Assembly: GCF_014207435.1 (NCBI RefSeq)
Contig: NZ_JACHGH010000006.1
Location: 62,001 to 126,000, forward strand
Direction of reading: 5' to 3'
Length of the DNA: 64,000 bases
From: Salirhabdus euzebyi
GTDB lineage: Bacteria; Bacillota; Bacilli; Bacillales; Alkalibacillaceae
Part shown: positions 16,468 through 25,221 of the stretch, one piece after another
Position numbering within the stretch: position 1 is the stretch's first letter
Layout: the number at the start of each line of letters is the position of its first letter
Made by a program: the position numbers and the translations under genes
Notes under the pieces: model-generated
What the model saw: the letters and a program-made list of their open reading frames with translations, nothing else
What the model was told of the DNA's origin: nothing
The model's database searches: none

Positions 16468-17151
16468 CTAAGTAATTTGATATAAATAAAATCCAATAGC
16501 GACGATAGCAATGTCAGCTAGTATATGTAAAATCCATGAATTAAGAAAGTTGTTTGATTTCGTGTTTAGCCAATTAAAAATAAGGCCAACCGTAAATAAT
16601 CCAATTAGCGCCAACATAATAAGCCAAATGTTAAACCAATTGATAAAAATGGCTACATGATAAATGGCAAATAGTGCTGCTGAAAACACATATGCTAGCT
16701 TTTTATGGTTGGTCTGGTAAATCTTAAGAAAGATAAATCCCCTAAAGTAAAACTCCTCTAATAATGAATTTCCGAATGTGATATATAAAGCGATAAAAAT
16801 ATAAATTTCTGGTGTAATATGTAGTCTGTTTTTTAAGTCTGAAATAATTGTTTCTGCATTAATAAAATCTTTTAGAACATAGTAGGCCACTAAAATAATA
16901 AGAAAAGAAAGAATACCAAATAAGAAGCCTGTTTTTAGTCTTGTAATATCAATGTTTTTTAAGTTTAGAAATACGAGAATCTTCTCTTTCAGAATAAAAC
17001 GAATGTAGAAAAGAGGAACTGCTAAAAACAAAATGATTTTAGCAATCGTTTTTGTGAAATAGGTTGTCTGTAATCCTTGTTCAATTATTAGCATAAGAAG
17101 ACAGCTAATAATAGTTAAACTAATGATTGTCCACATGTGTTTTTTTGTCAT
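16468..17151 (-). CDS. CPBP family intramembrane glutamic endopeptidase
   Basis: A 227-residue protein with about seven membrane segments. The CPBP/CAAX-protease motifs are present: EEFYFRG (EExxxR), AIYHVAIF with the second-motif histidine, and a later SWILHILAD histidine. Family members are glutamic proteases; some handle prenylated or bacteriocin-related peptides, but the substrate here is unknown. AAGGGGGAG precedes the ATG. Confidence 0.88.
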   Translation of the reverse strand: MTKKHMWTIISLTIISCLLMLIIEQGLQTTYFTKTIAKIILFLAVPLFYIRFILKEKILVFLNLKNIDITRLKTGFLFGILSFLIILVAYYVLKDFINAETIISDLKNRLHITPEIYIFIALYITFGNSLLEEFYFRGFIFLKIYQTNHKKLAYVFSAALFAIYHVAIFINWFNIWLIMLALIGLFTVGLIFNWLNTKSNNFLNSWILHILADIAIVAIGFYLYQIT

Positions 17152-17204
17152 TTTATCTCCCCCTTATCTAATATAGATATAAATGTCATATTTTTCAAAC
17201 TATT

Positions 17205-17242
17205 AAAAAGCCTGACTAGCAAATTAATTTACATAGTCAGGC
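17205..17242 (-). terminator. Terminator after ABC-F gene
   Basis: GCCTGACTA/TAGTCAGGC stem followed by TTTTTA on the minus strand. Confidence 0.85.
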
Positions 17243-17279
17243 AGGAGACTCTTTATGAGTTAGTTTTTCATAATCTATT

Positions 17280-18899
17280 CTAATAGCCGACAGATTGGGC
17301 TTTTTCCTTCGTCTCATCATAGTTTCCTATAAATCGATGAAGTTTACCACCTAATAAATATGCTGTTTCGTGGAAGCAATTATTTAAAAAATATCGATCG
17401 TGAGAAACACATAAGACAGTTCCGGTAAACTGTTCTAAGGCATCTTCTAGTACTTCCTGTGAATCAACGTCTAAATGGTTTGTTGGTTCATCTAAAATTA
17501 ACAAGTTCAAGTCTTGGTGCATAAAAATAGAGAGCTTCAGGCGCATCCTTTCTCCTCCACTTAGTTGGCTCACCTTTTGAAACACAGAGTATCCGTAGAA
17601 CATAAAACGTGACAAAATTTCCCTCGCTTGCCCCTCGGTAACCGTAATAAACGATCGAAAATAATCAATCATTTTCATATTTGGATCAACTCCGTGTAAA
17701 GGTTGCTGGGACAAGTAACCTATTTTCACTTGTGCGCCTAAATGAACATTTCCCGAACTAGGTTTCTCTTCCTCCATTATAATGTGGAGTAAAGTAGACT
17801 TCCCACTACCATTAGGGCCAACGATAGCCAATCGATCCTGGTAACGAATGTGTAAATCTAAATTTTGTAAAACCGTCACATCCTGATAAGTCTTCCCGAT
17901 ACCCTCTAAGCGAACAACGTCTTTACCACTTCTTTGATCAGTATGGAAGGAAAGATTCATTTTTTTCGGGTCCAAAATAGGGCGGTCTAATTTTTCCATC
18001 CGTTCGATAGCTCTTTCCATATTTCTCGCTCGCTTATGGAGTGCGGCGTTCGGAGGATTTGATTGGTTTGCCCATTGACGCAAACGCTTAATTGCTTCTT
18101 TCATTTTTTTCAATTTCTTTTGTTGCTCCTGGAAAGCTTTAAATTCAGCAAGTAACCTTTCTTCTTTTTCGTTTACGAAGGCCGAATAGTTACCGTGATA
18201 AAGGGTTATCTCTCCGGATTCTAAATCGGCGACTTTTGTAACAACCTCATCTAAAAAGTATCGATCATGGGAAATGATGCAACAAGCCCCTTTAAAATCT
18301 TTTAAATAGTTTTCAAGCCACTCAATAGACGGTAAATCTAAATGGTTCGTCGGTTCGTCAAGTAAAAGTACTGTAGGCTCCTCTAATAGAACCTTTGCTA
18401 AACCAACTTTTGTTTTTTCCCCTCCACTTAATTGTTCAAAAGATTGATTCAAAAGGTGTGGTATTCTTAACCCGTTCGTAACCATTTCAAGCTTAGAGTC
18501 GATTTCATAGCCACCTAATCTTGAAAATTGTTCTTGGACTTCTCCATATTGTTGTAGAGCCTTTTCAAATTTGTTAGGATCAAGCATTTTTTGTTCTAGT
18601 ACGGTCATCTTTTCTTTTAATTCCATTAAATTTTGAAAGCTCATTTTTAGAAAATCAGCAACAAGCCCATCAAACTCGGGAATTTGCGATAAGTAACCGA
18701 TTGTTGCATTTTTTCTTTTAAACACCTGCCCTTTATCTGGTACTTCAAGCTCTGTTATTAATTTAAAAATGGTCGTTTTCCCGCTACCATTCCTACCTAC
18801 CAAACCAATTCGGTCCTTTTCCTTTATTTCAAAATTTAAGTTTTCAAACAATAGGTCACTTCCAAAAATCTTCTTCACATCTTTTAACGTTAATAACAT
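17280..18899 (-). CDS. ABC-F family ATPase (ribosome-associated)
   Basis: A 539-residue soluble protein with two ABC domains and no membrane segments. Walker A motifs are GRNGSGKT (35-42) and GPNGSGKS, signatures are LSGGEKTK and LSGGERMR, and both Walker B regions read LLLDEPTNHLD or LILDEPTNHLD. The linker of about 80 residues (from EFKAFQEQQKKLKKMKEAI through ERAIERMEKLDRP) is the P-site tRNA interaction motif typical of ABC-F factors. Some ABC-F proteins rescue antibiotic-stalled ribosomes, others regulate translation. The attenuator-like leader upstream favours an inducible resistance type such as VmlR, but the sequence alone does not settle it. GGAGGA precedes the ATG. Confidence 0.88.
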   Translation of the reverse strand: MLLTLKDVKKIFGSDLLFENLNFEIKEKDRIGLVGRNGSGKTTIFKLITELEVPDKGQVFKRKNATIGYLSQIPEFDGLVADFLKMSFQNLMELKEKMTVLEQKMLDPNKFEKALQQYGEVQEQFSRLGGYEIDSKLEMVTNGLRIPHLLNQSFEQLSGGEKTKVGLAKVLLEEPTVLLLDEPTNHLDLPSIEWLENYLKDFKGACCIISHDRYFLDEVVTKVADLESGEITLYHGNYSAFVNEKEERLLAEFKAFQEQQKKLKKMKEAIKRLRQWANQSNPPNAALHKRARNMERAIERMEKLDRPILDPKKMNLSFHTDQRSGKDVVRLEGIGKTYQDVTVLQNLDLHIRYQDRLAIVGPNGSGKSTLLHIIMEEEKPSSGNVHLGAQVKIGYLSQQPLHGVDPNMKMIDYFRSFITVTEGQAREILSRFMFYGYSVFQKVSQLSGGERMRLKLSIFMHQDLNLLILDEPTNHLDVDSQEVLEDALEQFTGTVLCVSHDRYFLNNCFHETAYLLGGKLHRFIGNYDETKEKAQSVGY

Positions 18900-18977
18900 C
18901 TATATTTCCTCCAGTATTGTTCATCTCTCATACTTAACAATGTGCTGGAAAAACCGTGACACCTAATATTTTTTTAC

Positions 18978-19013
18978 AAAAAAAGTCCAGAGATAGACCC
19001 TCTATCCCTAGAC
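18978..19013 (-). terminator. Second leader terminator, upstream of ABC-F
   Basis: On the minus strand GTCTAGGGATAGA and TCTATCTCTGGAC form a 13-bp stem with a GGG loop, followed by seven T's. It ends about 80 nt before the ABC-F start, so it would stop transcription before the gene unless relieved. Confidence 0.85.
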
Positions 19014-19053
19014 ACTTTAGTCCAAATATTAATACTTTTTTATACTTTCGTAC

Positions 19054-19083
19054 AAAAAAATCCACACGCAAATGGTGTAGATC
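19054..19083 (-). terminator. First leader terminator, upstream of ABC-F
   Basis: On the minus strand ATCTACAC and GTGTGGAT pair around CATTTGC, followed by seven T's. It precedes the stronger terminator by about 40 nt, so the leader has two tandem terminators. Confidence 0.75.
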
Positions 19084-19135
19084 TAATAAAAATATACCAA
19101 AGAAGTTAGGTTTGAGATCCAACACATGTCATCAT

Positions 19136-19246
19136 TCAGTTACTAAAAAAGGGCATACGTATCCCGTTAGTAACAAAACCATGAGTTTGAGCACGGTTCA
19201 AATACAAGCTATTTGTATGAATTACGTGCGCACATGCGTTGATCAT
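19136..19246 (-). CDS. 36-residue leader peptide of the ABC-F gene
   Basis: ATG at 19244-19246 follows a near-perfect AGGAGGTGA at 8 nt spacing. The peptide begins MINACAHVIHTNSLYLNRAQ and ends in MPFFSN. The second half of the coding region folds into a hairpin (GTTACTA/TAGTAAC with GGG/CCC inside, 19139-19174). Two terminators follow before the ABC-F start. This is the layout of translation-attenuated resistance leaders (vmlR, msr, lsa types). The peptide is probably a ribosome-stalling sensor; I do not recognise its sequence. Confidence 0.65.
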   Translation of the reverse strand: MINACAHVIHTNSLYLNRAQTHGFVTNGIRMPFFSN

Positions 19247-19347
19247 CTCAACCGTCACCTCCTTTAAAATAGTTATATTAAATATAGCATAACATCCACA
19301 AACTAGTAAAGCTTATCGTAATGAGAGAATGACTGTAATGAGTAAAA

Positions 19348-19384
19348 AAGAAGAGAGCCACTAACAGTGGAAGACTCTCTTCTA
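19348..19384 (-). terminator. Terminator after spoVIF
   Basis: AGAAGAGAG ... CTCTCTTCT stem, with T-rich sequence next on the minus strand. Confidence 0.8.
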
Positions 19385-19388
19385 GTTG

Positions 19389-19631
19389 TTAGAGTTTTTT
19401 CTTTAGTTCGTTAAGGTTAGGGATGTTTTTGCTTAAAATAGCTTTCGTTAATTGATCTTCCATTTTTTTAGTCACAGGTTTATTTGCCATTTTTGATATT
19501 TGGTGAATCAAATTACGTACTGTTTTTTCATCTTTGAAGTCTGCTTGTTGGAAGGACTTCGCTACTTGTAAAATGTTATCTGCTTTAACGCCAGTAACAT
19601 TTTCTATATTTTTAAGAAAGTTTTTATCCAT
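19389..19631 (-). CDS. spoVIF: Stage VI sporulation protein F
   Basis: An 80-residue helical protein matching Bacillus SpoVIF: FLKNIENVTGVKADNILQVA, then the conserved FKDEKTVRNLIHQISKMANKPV. SpoVIF is made in the mother cell and works with the GerE regulon in late spore-coat assembly. AAGGAGGAGGG lies upstream of the ATG. Its presence supports an endospore former. Confidence 0.9.
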   Translation of the reverse strand: MDKNFLKNIENVTGVKADNILQVAKSFQQADFKDEKTVRNLIHQISKMANKPVTKKMEDQLTKAILSKNIPNLNELKKKL

Positions 19632-19907
19632 TCATTTCCCTCCTCCTTAGTAGTAAAGAAGTAAACTCTAATAATTAACGTATTCTTCATTGGAAAGGAA
19701 TGAATAGGTTTATAAAACGGAATAGCTAAATATAATGGAAAAGTTTATCTATAGTGAACTTATATTGGGGAAAAATAATGGAAAGCAAATTCATAAAAGA
19801 CCCATTGATGTCTTTTCTGTATACACAAAAAAACACGTTGTGTTAAAATGTATGTATAAATTAATGTTTAAATGATTGTGTTGTGTATATAGGAAAGACA
19901 ACTGTTT

Positions 19908-19921
19908 ATTAAGCGCTTACA
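19908..19921. promoter_or_regulatory. cre-like site just upstream of kbl
   Basis: ATTAAGCGCTTACA matches the cre core at 12 of 14 positions. It ends 21 bp before the kbl start codon, downstream of any promoter, so CcpA would act as a roadblock. Confidence 0.5.
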
Positions 19922-19942
19922 TATTACAAGGAGGTTTGTTTG

Positions 19943-21133
19943 ATGACAAGTTCAAAATTAAATGGATTTTTAAATGAAAACTTAGAGGAATTAAGGGGAT
20001 TAGGTTTGTATAACGACATTGATCCGGTTCAAGGGGCGAATGGGCCAATTATTACAATTAATGATAAAAAGTTAATTAACTTATCCTCTAATAACTATTT
20101 AGGACTAGCAACAGATGATCGTTTGAAGGAAGTTGCTATTGATGCAGTTCAATCACATGGAGTGGGTGCGGGTGCAGTAAGAACCATTAACGGTACATTG
20201 GATCTTCATTTACAATTAGAAGATAAAATTGCAAAGTTTAAAGGTACCGAAGCAGCTATTTCTTATCAGTCAGGTTTTAATTGTAATATGGCTGCCATTT
20301 CAGCAGTAATGGACAAAAATGATGCCATTTTGTCCGACGAGTTAAACCATGCATCGATTATAGATGGTTGCCGATTATCTCGTGCAAAGATTATTCGCTT
20401 TAACCATTCTGATATGGAGGATTTAAGAGCAAAAGCAAAAGAAGCTGTTGAATCCGGTCAATATAATAAAGTGATGGTTATAACAGACGGTGTCTTTTCG
20501 ATGGATGGTGATGTAGCAAGGCTCCCAGAAATCGTGAAAATTGCTGAGGAATTCGATTTAATCACATATGTAGATGATGCTCATGGCTCAGGTGTATTAG
20601 GAAAAGGCGCAGGAACAGTTAAACATTTCGGACTTCAAGACAAAGTAGATATGCAAATGGGAACTTTATCAAAGGCAATTGGTGTTATTGGTGGTTATGT
20701 AGCAGGAAAACAAAATTTAATTGACTGGTTAAAGGTTCGTTCTCGTCCATTCTTATTCTCGACAGCAGTTTCACCGGCTGATGCTGCAGCTAGTGCCAAA
20801 GCAATTGACATTCTAACGGAGAGCACAGACTTACAAAATAGAATGTGGGAAAATAGCGATTATTTAAAACAAGGATTAAAGTCTCTTGGATATGACATAG
20901 GGAAAAGTGAAACGCCTATTACCCCATGTATTATTGGTGATGAAAAATTAACACAGCAATTCAGTAAACGCCTATACGAAGAAGGGGTTTATGCAAAATC
21001 AATCGTATTCCCGACTGTACCAAAAGGGACTGGTCGAGTACGTAACATGCCAACAGCTGCTCATACGAAAGAAATGCTGGATGATGCGATTAAAATATAT
21101 GAAAAAGTAGGGAAAGAACTAGGACTTATATAG
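19943..21133 (+). CDS. kbl: Glycine C-acetyltransferase (2-amino-3-ketobutyrate CoA ligase)
   Basis: A 396-residue PLP enzyme of the alpha-oxoamine synthase family, full length. [16 protein letters not shown], the [17 protein letters not shown] block and the PLP lysine in [12 protein letters not shown] are intact. It converts 2-amino-3-ketobutyrate and CoA to glycine and acetyl-CoA, the second step of threonine breakdown. AAGGAGGT is 7 nt from the ATG at 19943; a TTG three bases earlier is too close. It is followed by tdh with a 38-bp gap. Confidence 0.95.
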   Translation: MTSSKLNGFLNENLEELRGLGLYNDIDPVQGANGPIITINDKKLINLSSNNYLGLATDDRLKEVAIDAVQSHGVGAGAVRTINGTLDLHLQLEDKIAKFKGTEAAISYQSGFNCNMAAISAVMDKNDAILSDELNHASIIDGCRLSRAKIIRFNHSDMEDLRAKAKEAVESGQYNKVMVITDGVFSMDGDVARLPEIVKIAEEFDLITYVDDAHGSGVLGKGAGTVKHFGLQDKVDMQMGTLSKAIGVIGGYVAGKQNLIDWLKVRSRPFLFSTAVSPADAAASAKAIDILTESTDLQNRMWENSDYLKQGLKSLGYDIGKSETPITPCIIGDEKLTQQFSKRLYEEGVYAKSIVFPTVPKGTGRVRNMPTAAHTKEMLDDAIKIYEKVGKELGLI

Positions 21134-21171
21134 ACTTAATACATCCTAGAGAAGTTGGGGGGAGAAGGAAA

Positions 21172-22131
21172 ATGAAAAAAATATTGGTTACAGGTGCATT
21201 AGGGCAAATCGGCTCTGAGCTCGTTATGAAAATGCGAGAAATATACGGAAGTACAAATGTTATTGCTACAGACATTAGGGAAACCGATTGTGAAGTTGTT
21301 CAATCAGGTCCGTTTGAAATTCTAGATGTCACCGAAGCGAAAAAGATTGGTGACATTGCAAAAAAACATAACGTTGATACTATTATGCATTTGGCAGCCT
21401 TGTTATCTGCAACTGCAGAAAAAAATCCATTATTAGCATGGAATATTAATATGGGTGGTTTAGTAAATGCTTTAGAAGTGGCAAAAGAATTGAATACGCA
21501 ATTTTTCACACCTAGTTCCATTGGAGCATTTGGACCGAACACACCAAAGGACAGCACTCCACAAGATACGATTCAACGTCCTTCAACGATGTATGGTGTC
21601 AATAAAGTTTCTGGAGAACTTTTATGTGACTATTACTACCAAAAGTTTGGTGTAGATACGAGAGGTGTTCGTTTCCCAGGTTTAATTTCCTATGTAACAC
21701 CACCTGGTGGAGGAACAACAGATTATGCAGTAGAAATATATTATGAAGCAATCAAAAATAGCGCATATACTTCCTATATTGATAAAAATACTTTTATGGA
21801 TATGATGTATATGCCAGATGCATTACAGGCTATTATTCAACTGATGGAAGCAGATTCCACTAAGTTGAAACACCGAAATGCGTTTAACGTAACCGCTATG
21901 AGTGTTGATCCGGAAGCAATTGCTCAAGAAATAAGAAAGCACATACCAGATTTTGCTCTTTCATACGATGTAGATCCAGTACGTCAAGCGATAGCGGAGA
22001 GTTGGCCTAACTCTATTGATGCACAAGCAGCAAAAGAGGAATGGGGATTTAAAGCAGAGTTTGATTTAGCTTCTATGACAGTAGATATGTTAAATAAATT
22101 AAAAGTGAAGAGTGAAGTAAAGACGGGTTAA
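21172..22131 (+). CDS. tdh: L-threonine 3-dehydrogenase (SDR/epimerase type)
   Basis: A 319-residue extended-SDR protein. The NAD fold [10 protein letters not shown] is at residues 7-16, and the catalytic YGVNK (YxxxK) follows STM. This is the short epimerase-like threonine dehydrogenase found in Firmicutes rather than the zinc alcohol-dehydrogenase type. It oxidises threonine to 2-amino-3-ketobutyrate for Kbl. The GGGGGGAGAAGG ribosome site precedes the ATG. It forms an operon with kbl. Confidence 0.93.
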   Translation: MKKILVTGALGQIGSELVMKMREIYGSTNVIATDIRETDCEVVQSGPFEILDVTEAKKIGDIAKKHNVDTIMHLAALLSATAEKNPLLAWNINMGGLVNALEVAKELNTQFFTPSSIGAFGPNTPKDSTPQDTIQRPSTMYGVNKVSGELLCDYYYQKFGVDTRGVRFPGLISYVTPPGGGTTDYAVEIYYEAIKNSAYTSYIDKNTFMDMMYMPDALQAIIQLMEADSTKLKHRNAFNVTAMSVDPEAIAQEIRKHIPDFALSYDVDPVRQAIAESWPNSIDAQAAKEEWGFKAEFDLASMTVDMLNKLKVKSEVKTG

Positions 22132-22150
22132 ATACCCGTCTTTTATTTTT
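22119..22150 (+). terminator. Terminator of kbl-tdh
   Basis: AAGACGGGTT/AACCCGTCTT-type stem spanning the tdh stop codon, followed by TTATTTTT. Confidence 0.9.
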
Positions 22151-22365
22151 GCTTTTTTTTTTAAAGGCTGTTGTCATTTGTATCACAGTTGATGGAAAAT
22201 GCGACGTAACTTAATATGTATGAATCACGGCCGCTACGGAAATACACTACGCTTTCCACGGGCTCGCGCTGAGCCTCGCAAAAATCGCTCGCTGTGGGGT
22301 CTCAACGTCTTCGCTGTCCCGCAGGAGTCTACGTGTATTTCCTTCGCTGATCATGTGCTTTGTAC
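22150..22365 (-). repeat. GC-rich intergenic repeat, type A1, copy 2
   Basis: Terminal inverted repeats GGAAATACAC (22238-22247) and GTGTATTTCC (22333-22342) are perfect. The core contains GAGCCTCGC, GGGGTCTCAACG and TCCCGCAGGAGTC. The left flank (GTCATTTGTATCACAGTTG, GATGGAAAATGCGACGT) matches copies at 1.1 and, inverted, 45.9 kb. Confidence 0.8.
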
Positions 22366-22469
22366 GTGTTATAATTCAAAGAACTGATGGTTGGAACAGA
22401 GTTGAAATATAGCCAAAGTGATAGGTTTGGAATTCTCATAAAATGAATGGACTTCATGATTATCGCCAA

Positions 22470-22685
22470 TCTTGAATCAGAAAATACTACTAGCGGAGGC
22501 AGAATACGTAGACTCCTACGGGACCAGTGACTAAGTGAGACCCCGGAGACGAAGTCGAGGAGGCTCACTGGGAACCCGTAGAAAGCGAAGTATTCTGCCG
22601 AAGCGGTCGTATAGCACTCATCAAAATGCAAACCTATAGTACTTCGCAGTTTAAGCGAATAAAGCAACATTGATTTAGCAAACAG
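22470..22685 (+). repeat. GC-rich intergenic repeat, type A2, copy 2
   Basis: GGCAGAATAC (22498-22507) and GTATTCTGCC (22590-22599) are perfect inverted repeats. The core has GACTCCTACGGGA, GAGACCCC and GAGGAGGCTCACTGGG in the forward sense. The right flank (GTATAGCACTCATCAAAATG, then CAGTTTAA and AACAGCATTTA) matches the inverted A2 copy at 45.44-45.52 kb. Together with the A1 copy to the left it forms a composite element. Confidence 0.8.
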
Positions 22686-22688
22686 CAT

Positions 22689-23228
22689 TTATTTTATAAA
22701 GAAACTTTTCACTTCTTTTTCTAATTCATCAATTAAGGCAAAGTGTTCACCATGCTTTAAGCTTTCTACGATACTTTGATAGTACCAAGCTTGTTTCTCT
22801 TTCCCTCTTTTAAACCGGTTCCATAACTCTTCACCAATTAACTCATAATTCTCTCTCGTTGATCTTAAATTATGAAGCTTATCAGCACAAGTAACTTGGC
22901 GTATTTCTAAAGGAGCTGTTTTTACGTACTCAATCGTATGTTGCTTTCTTTCTTCCCAAGAGAGCTCTTTATTAGGTTCAGAACAACCTTCTACTATACG
23001 AGCTACGTGTATGCCAAACTTATTTTCAATTTCTGTCAATGTGACTGTTGTGTCTTCCACAGTGTCATGTAAAATTCCGGCAATAATAGCCTCTTCTGCA
23101 CATCCGTGCTGCATAAGTATTAATCCTACAGCATAAGGGTGGCTTATATATGGAGTGGATGATCCTTTGCGATATTGTTGATCATGTGCCTGAGCACTAA
23201 ACTGAATAGCTTGATCAATCTTGTTCAT
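22689..23228 (-). CDS. HD-domain phosphohydrolase (MESH1/SpoT-hydrolase-like)
   Basis: A 179-residue single-domain HD protein: the first metal histidine in HPYAVG, then GILHDTVEDT (HD plus ED), and CADKLHNLRST for the final aspartate. These match the hydrolase half of RelA/SpoT enzymes and MESH1. It probably removes pyrophosphate from (p)ppGpp or a related nucleotide; there is no synthetase or TGS domain. Its ribosome site is AAAGGGG. The DinB-like gene lies 14 bp upstream in the same direction. Confidence 0.85.
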   Translation of the reverse strand: MNKIDQAIQFSAQAHDQQYRKGSSTPYISHPYAVGLILMQHGCAEEAIIAGILHDTVEDTTVTLTEIENKFGIHVARIVEGCSEPNKELSWEERKQHTIEYVKTAPLEIRQVTCADKLHNLRSTRENYELIGEELWNRFKRGKEKQAWYYQSIVESLKHGEHFALIDELEKEVKSFFIK

Positions 23229-23242
23229 CCCTATTCCCCTTT

Positions 23243-23701
23243 CTATAAAGCTACTTGTTTTTGATGATGTTCATCATGACTAATAAGACCACTAATATAG
23301 TCCTCTAATGTGATTGTTTTATTCTCATTAAGCTGATGATTTTTACTCCAAGCTTCTTCTGGTAATTCACTTAATGTTTGAATGAATTGCTTTCTTGTAT
23401 GGATAACCTCATTAATGAGATTCTCCTGGCTAATGCCACTATGTGCATATTGTTTCGCATTTTCATTAACTTCTTCTTGATCTGGCCCATTTTCTCCTTG
23501 TGCTACTTCGCCATTAAATAAAGGGACCCTATTATATAAAACATATTCATCCCAAGACTTAAAGTGTGAAACAAGTGCTGCAACCGACCACTTACCTTCG
23601 GCTAAAGGGGAGAAAAATTTCTCCGCATCCATTTTTTTTAGGCTCTCTAGCCAACGTGTAAGTTGTTCGAATTCATTTAATAAGTTATTAATATTTGTCA
23701 T
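23243..23701 (-). CDS. DinB-like four-helix protein
   Basis: A 152-residue protein with the DinB/DUF664-type arrangement: an N-terminal helix with a hydrophobic pattern, WSVAALVSHFKSWDEY carrying the first histidine, and ISHDEHHQKQV at the C-terminus with the other two metal-ligand histidines. The family includes metal-dependent thiol transferases, but most Bacillus members are uncharacterised. GAGGAGAA precedes the ATG. It sits between the HD gene and the M1 peptidase on the same strand. Confidence 0.8.
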   Translation of the reverse strand: MTNINNLLNEFEQLTRWLESLKKMDAEKFFSPLAEGKWSVAALVSHFKSWDEYVLYNRVPLFNGEVAQGENGPDQEEVNENAKQYAHSGISQENLINEVIHTRKQFIQTLSELPEEAWSKNHQLNENKTITLEDYISGLISHDEHHQKQVAL

Positions 23702-23720
23702 TTTATATTCTCCTCATTTT

Positions 23721-25205
23721 TTAATGTAAGTTAGTTATTTCATTTTGTAACCACGAATGAAAGAATGTTTCAGCTTCTTCGCCTAATTCCTCAACAAACG
23801 TTTGAATTAAATCTTCACCAGTTGCAATCTTATATTTGTATTTTTCGAAGTAATTGCTTAAGATGCTATCCATCTTTTCTTCCCCAATTTCGTTTTCTAA
23901 TCGGTCAAACATTAGTGGGCCGATGGAATAAATGACAGAAAAATAAGTATCCCAGGTTTTAAAGGATGTAACAGCACTTTTAACCAACTGTTCTTCTGTC
24001 TTTAATTCATCGATAGCTGTAACGCGATGTAGGTTTCTACTTACTGTATCCTTTGCAACTTCCGGGTAATACTCTTTTAAAAAACGAATGGTGCTGTAAA
24101 CAGTTAAGCTTTCGTCGAGCCAAGGTTCCTCTATTTGATTACTTCCAACAACATGGAACCACCATTGGTGAGCTGCTTCGTGTGCAACAGAATTAACGCC
24201 ATAATCGGTGTTGTCGGTAAAATATGTTCCTTGAATTAAAGAAACTCCAGGTAATTCCATTCCCCCAAAGAAACCTCTTGTTGCAATGACATCATAGTCT
24301 TCATACGGGTATTCACCATATTTCTCACTGAAAAAGGCAATGGATTTTTCACTTACTTCATGGAATCTGTTGACAGCTTCCATGGAATCTATGGATTTCC
24401 GGTACCAGGTCCGTATTGTTTTATTGCCTATTTGGGACTCTACCTTATCATACTCATTTCCCAAAATAGCAAATGAAAAGGACCTAACTTTATTTGCGGT
24501 TATATCATATATATTACTGTCTTCTTCTATTTTTGGAGAGACATCTAACCCTGTATTCGTTACTTGATATTCTTTAGGTACCTTCACCTTCACGTGGTAA
24601 TTGGCCATTTCGTTATAAAATGGATCTCCTATTGGATAATAGGGGTCTGTGTTCCAACCACTTTCATCATAAACAGATTTAATGGGTAAACTATTACCAA
24701 GCCACATAGCATATTGATCATAGGAAATAGCATTATTATTTAATGGAACGTTTAATGTAAAAGCTAGCTCTACTTTAGTAAGTTCATTTGTTTTCCACTC
24801 CAAAGGAACTTCAAGTATCGTATTTTTTACAACATAGTTAGAGGTTTCTCCATCAATCTTTATTTCCTTCATTTCAATAAATCCTGGTAATGGAAAATCA
24901 CCTAAAATTGTCTCCCAATTTTCATCGTTTTTTTCCACCTCTTCAAATGCGTTTGGATATAAATGAAAGTAAATGGATTCTAAGTCTTTTTCAGTATCGT
25001 TTAAAGCATAGATAGAAGCAGTTCCTGTCACAATTTTTGATTCAGGATCAACATCTAGGTCAAAATAATAAGTTGTATCTACTCCCATAGCTCTCATCTC
25101 TTCTACTATTGGGTCATTCGTTTTAAAAAAGGTAGAGTAGATAGGTATAGCAAGTAGTAAAACAAATATTGAAATAGCCGTAATAATTACATATCTCCTA
25201 TTCAA
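23721..25205 (-). CDS. M1 family metallopeptidase, membrane anchored
   Basis: A 494-residue protein with a signal anchor at residues 7-25. The zinc motif is HEAAHQWWFH (HExxH), with the third ligand in WLDESLTVYS. The substrate GxMEx motif is FGGMELPG. These are the gluzincin M1 aminopeptidase signatures; the catalytic domain faces outside. It is shorter than aminopeptidase N because the C-terminal helical domain is reduced. The start is TTG with AGGAGGA at 7 nt. Confidence 0.88.
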   Translation of the reverse strand: MNRRYVIITAISIFVLLLAIPIYSTFFKTNDPIVEEMRAMGVDTTYYFDLDVDPESKIVTGTASIYALNDTEKDLESIYFHLYPNAFEEVEKNDENWETILGDFPLPGFIEMKEIKIDGETSNYVVKNTILEVPLEWKTNELTKVELAFTLNVPLNNNAISYDQYAMWLGNSLPIKSVYDESGWNTDPYYPIGDPFYNEMANYHVKVKVPKEYQVTNTGLDVSPKIEEDSNIYDITANKVRSFSFAILGNEYDKVESQIGNKTIRTWYRKSIDSMEAVNRFHEVSEKSIAFFSEKYGEYPYEDYDVIATRGFFGGMELPGVSLIQGTYFTDNTDYGVNSVAHEAAHQWWFHVVGSNQIEEPWLDESLTVYSTIRFLKEYYPEVAKDTVSRNLHRVTAIDELKTEEQLVKSAVTSFKTWDTYFSVIYSIGPLMFDRLENEIGEEKMDSILSNYFEKYKYKIATGEDLIQTFVEELGEEAETFFHSWLQNEITNLH

Positions 25206-25221
25206 ACTATAGTCCTCCTGA

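Noticed and set aside
22199-22688. Open frames of 62 and 119 codons between tdh and the HD gene
   Set aside because: Both overlap the A1/A2 repeat modules, and equivalent frames appear in the other copies without conserved starts.
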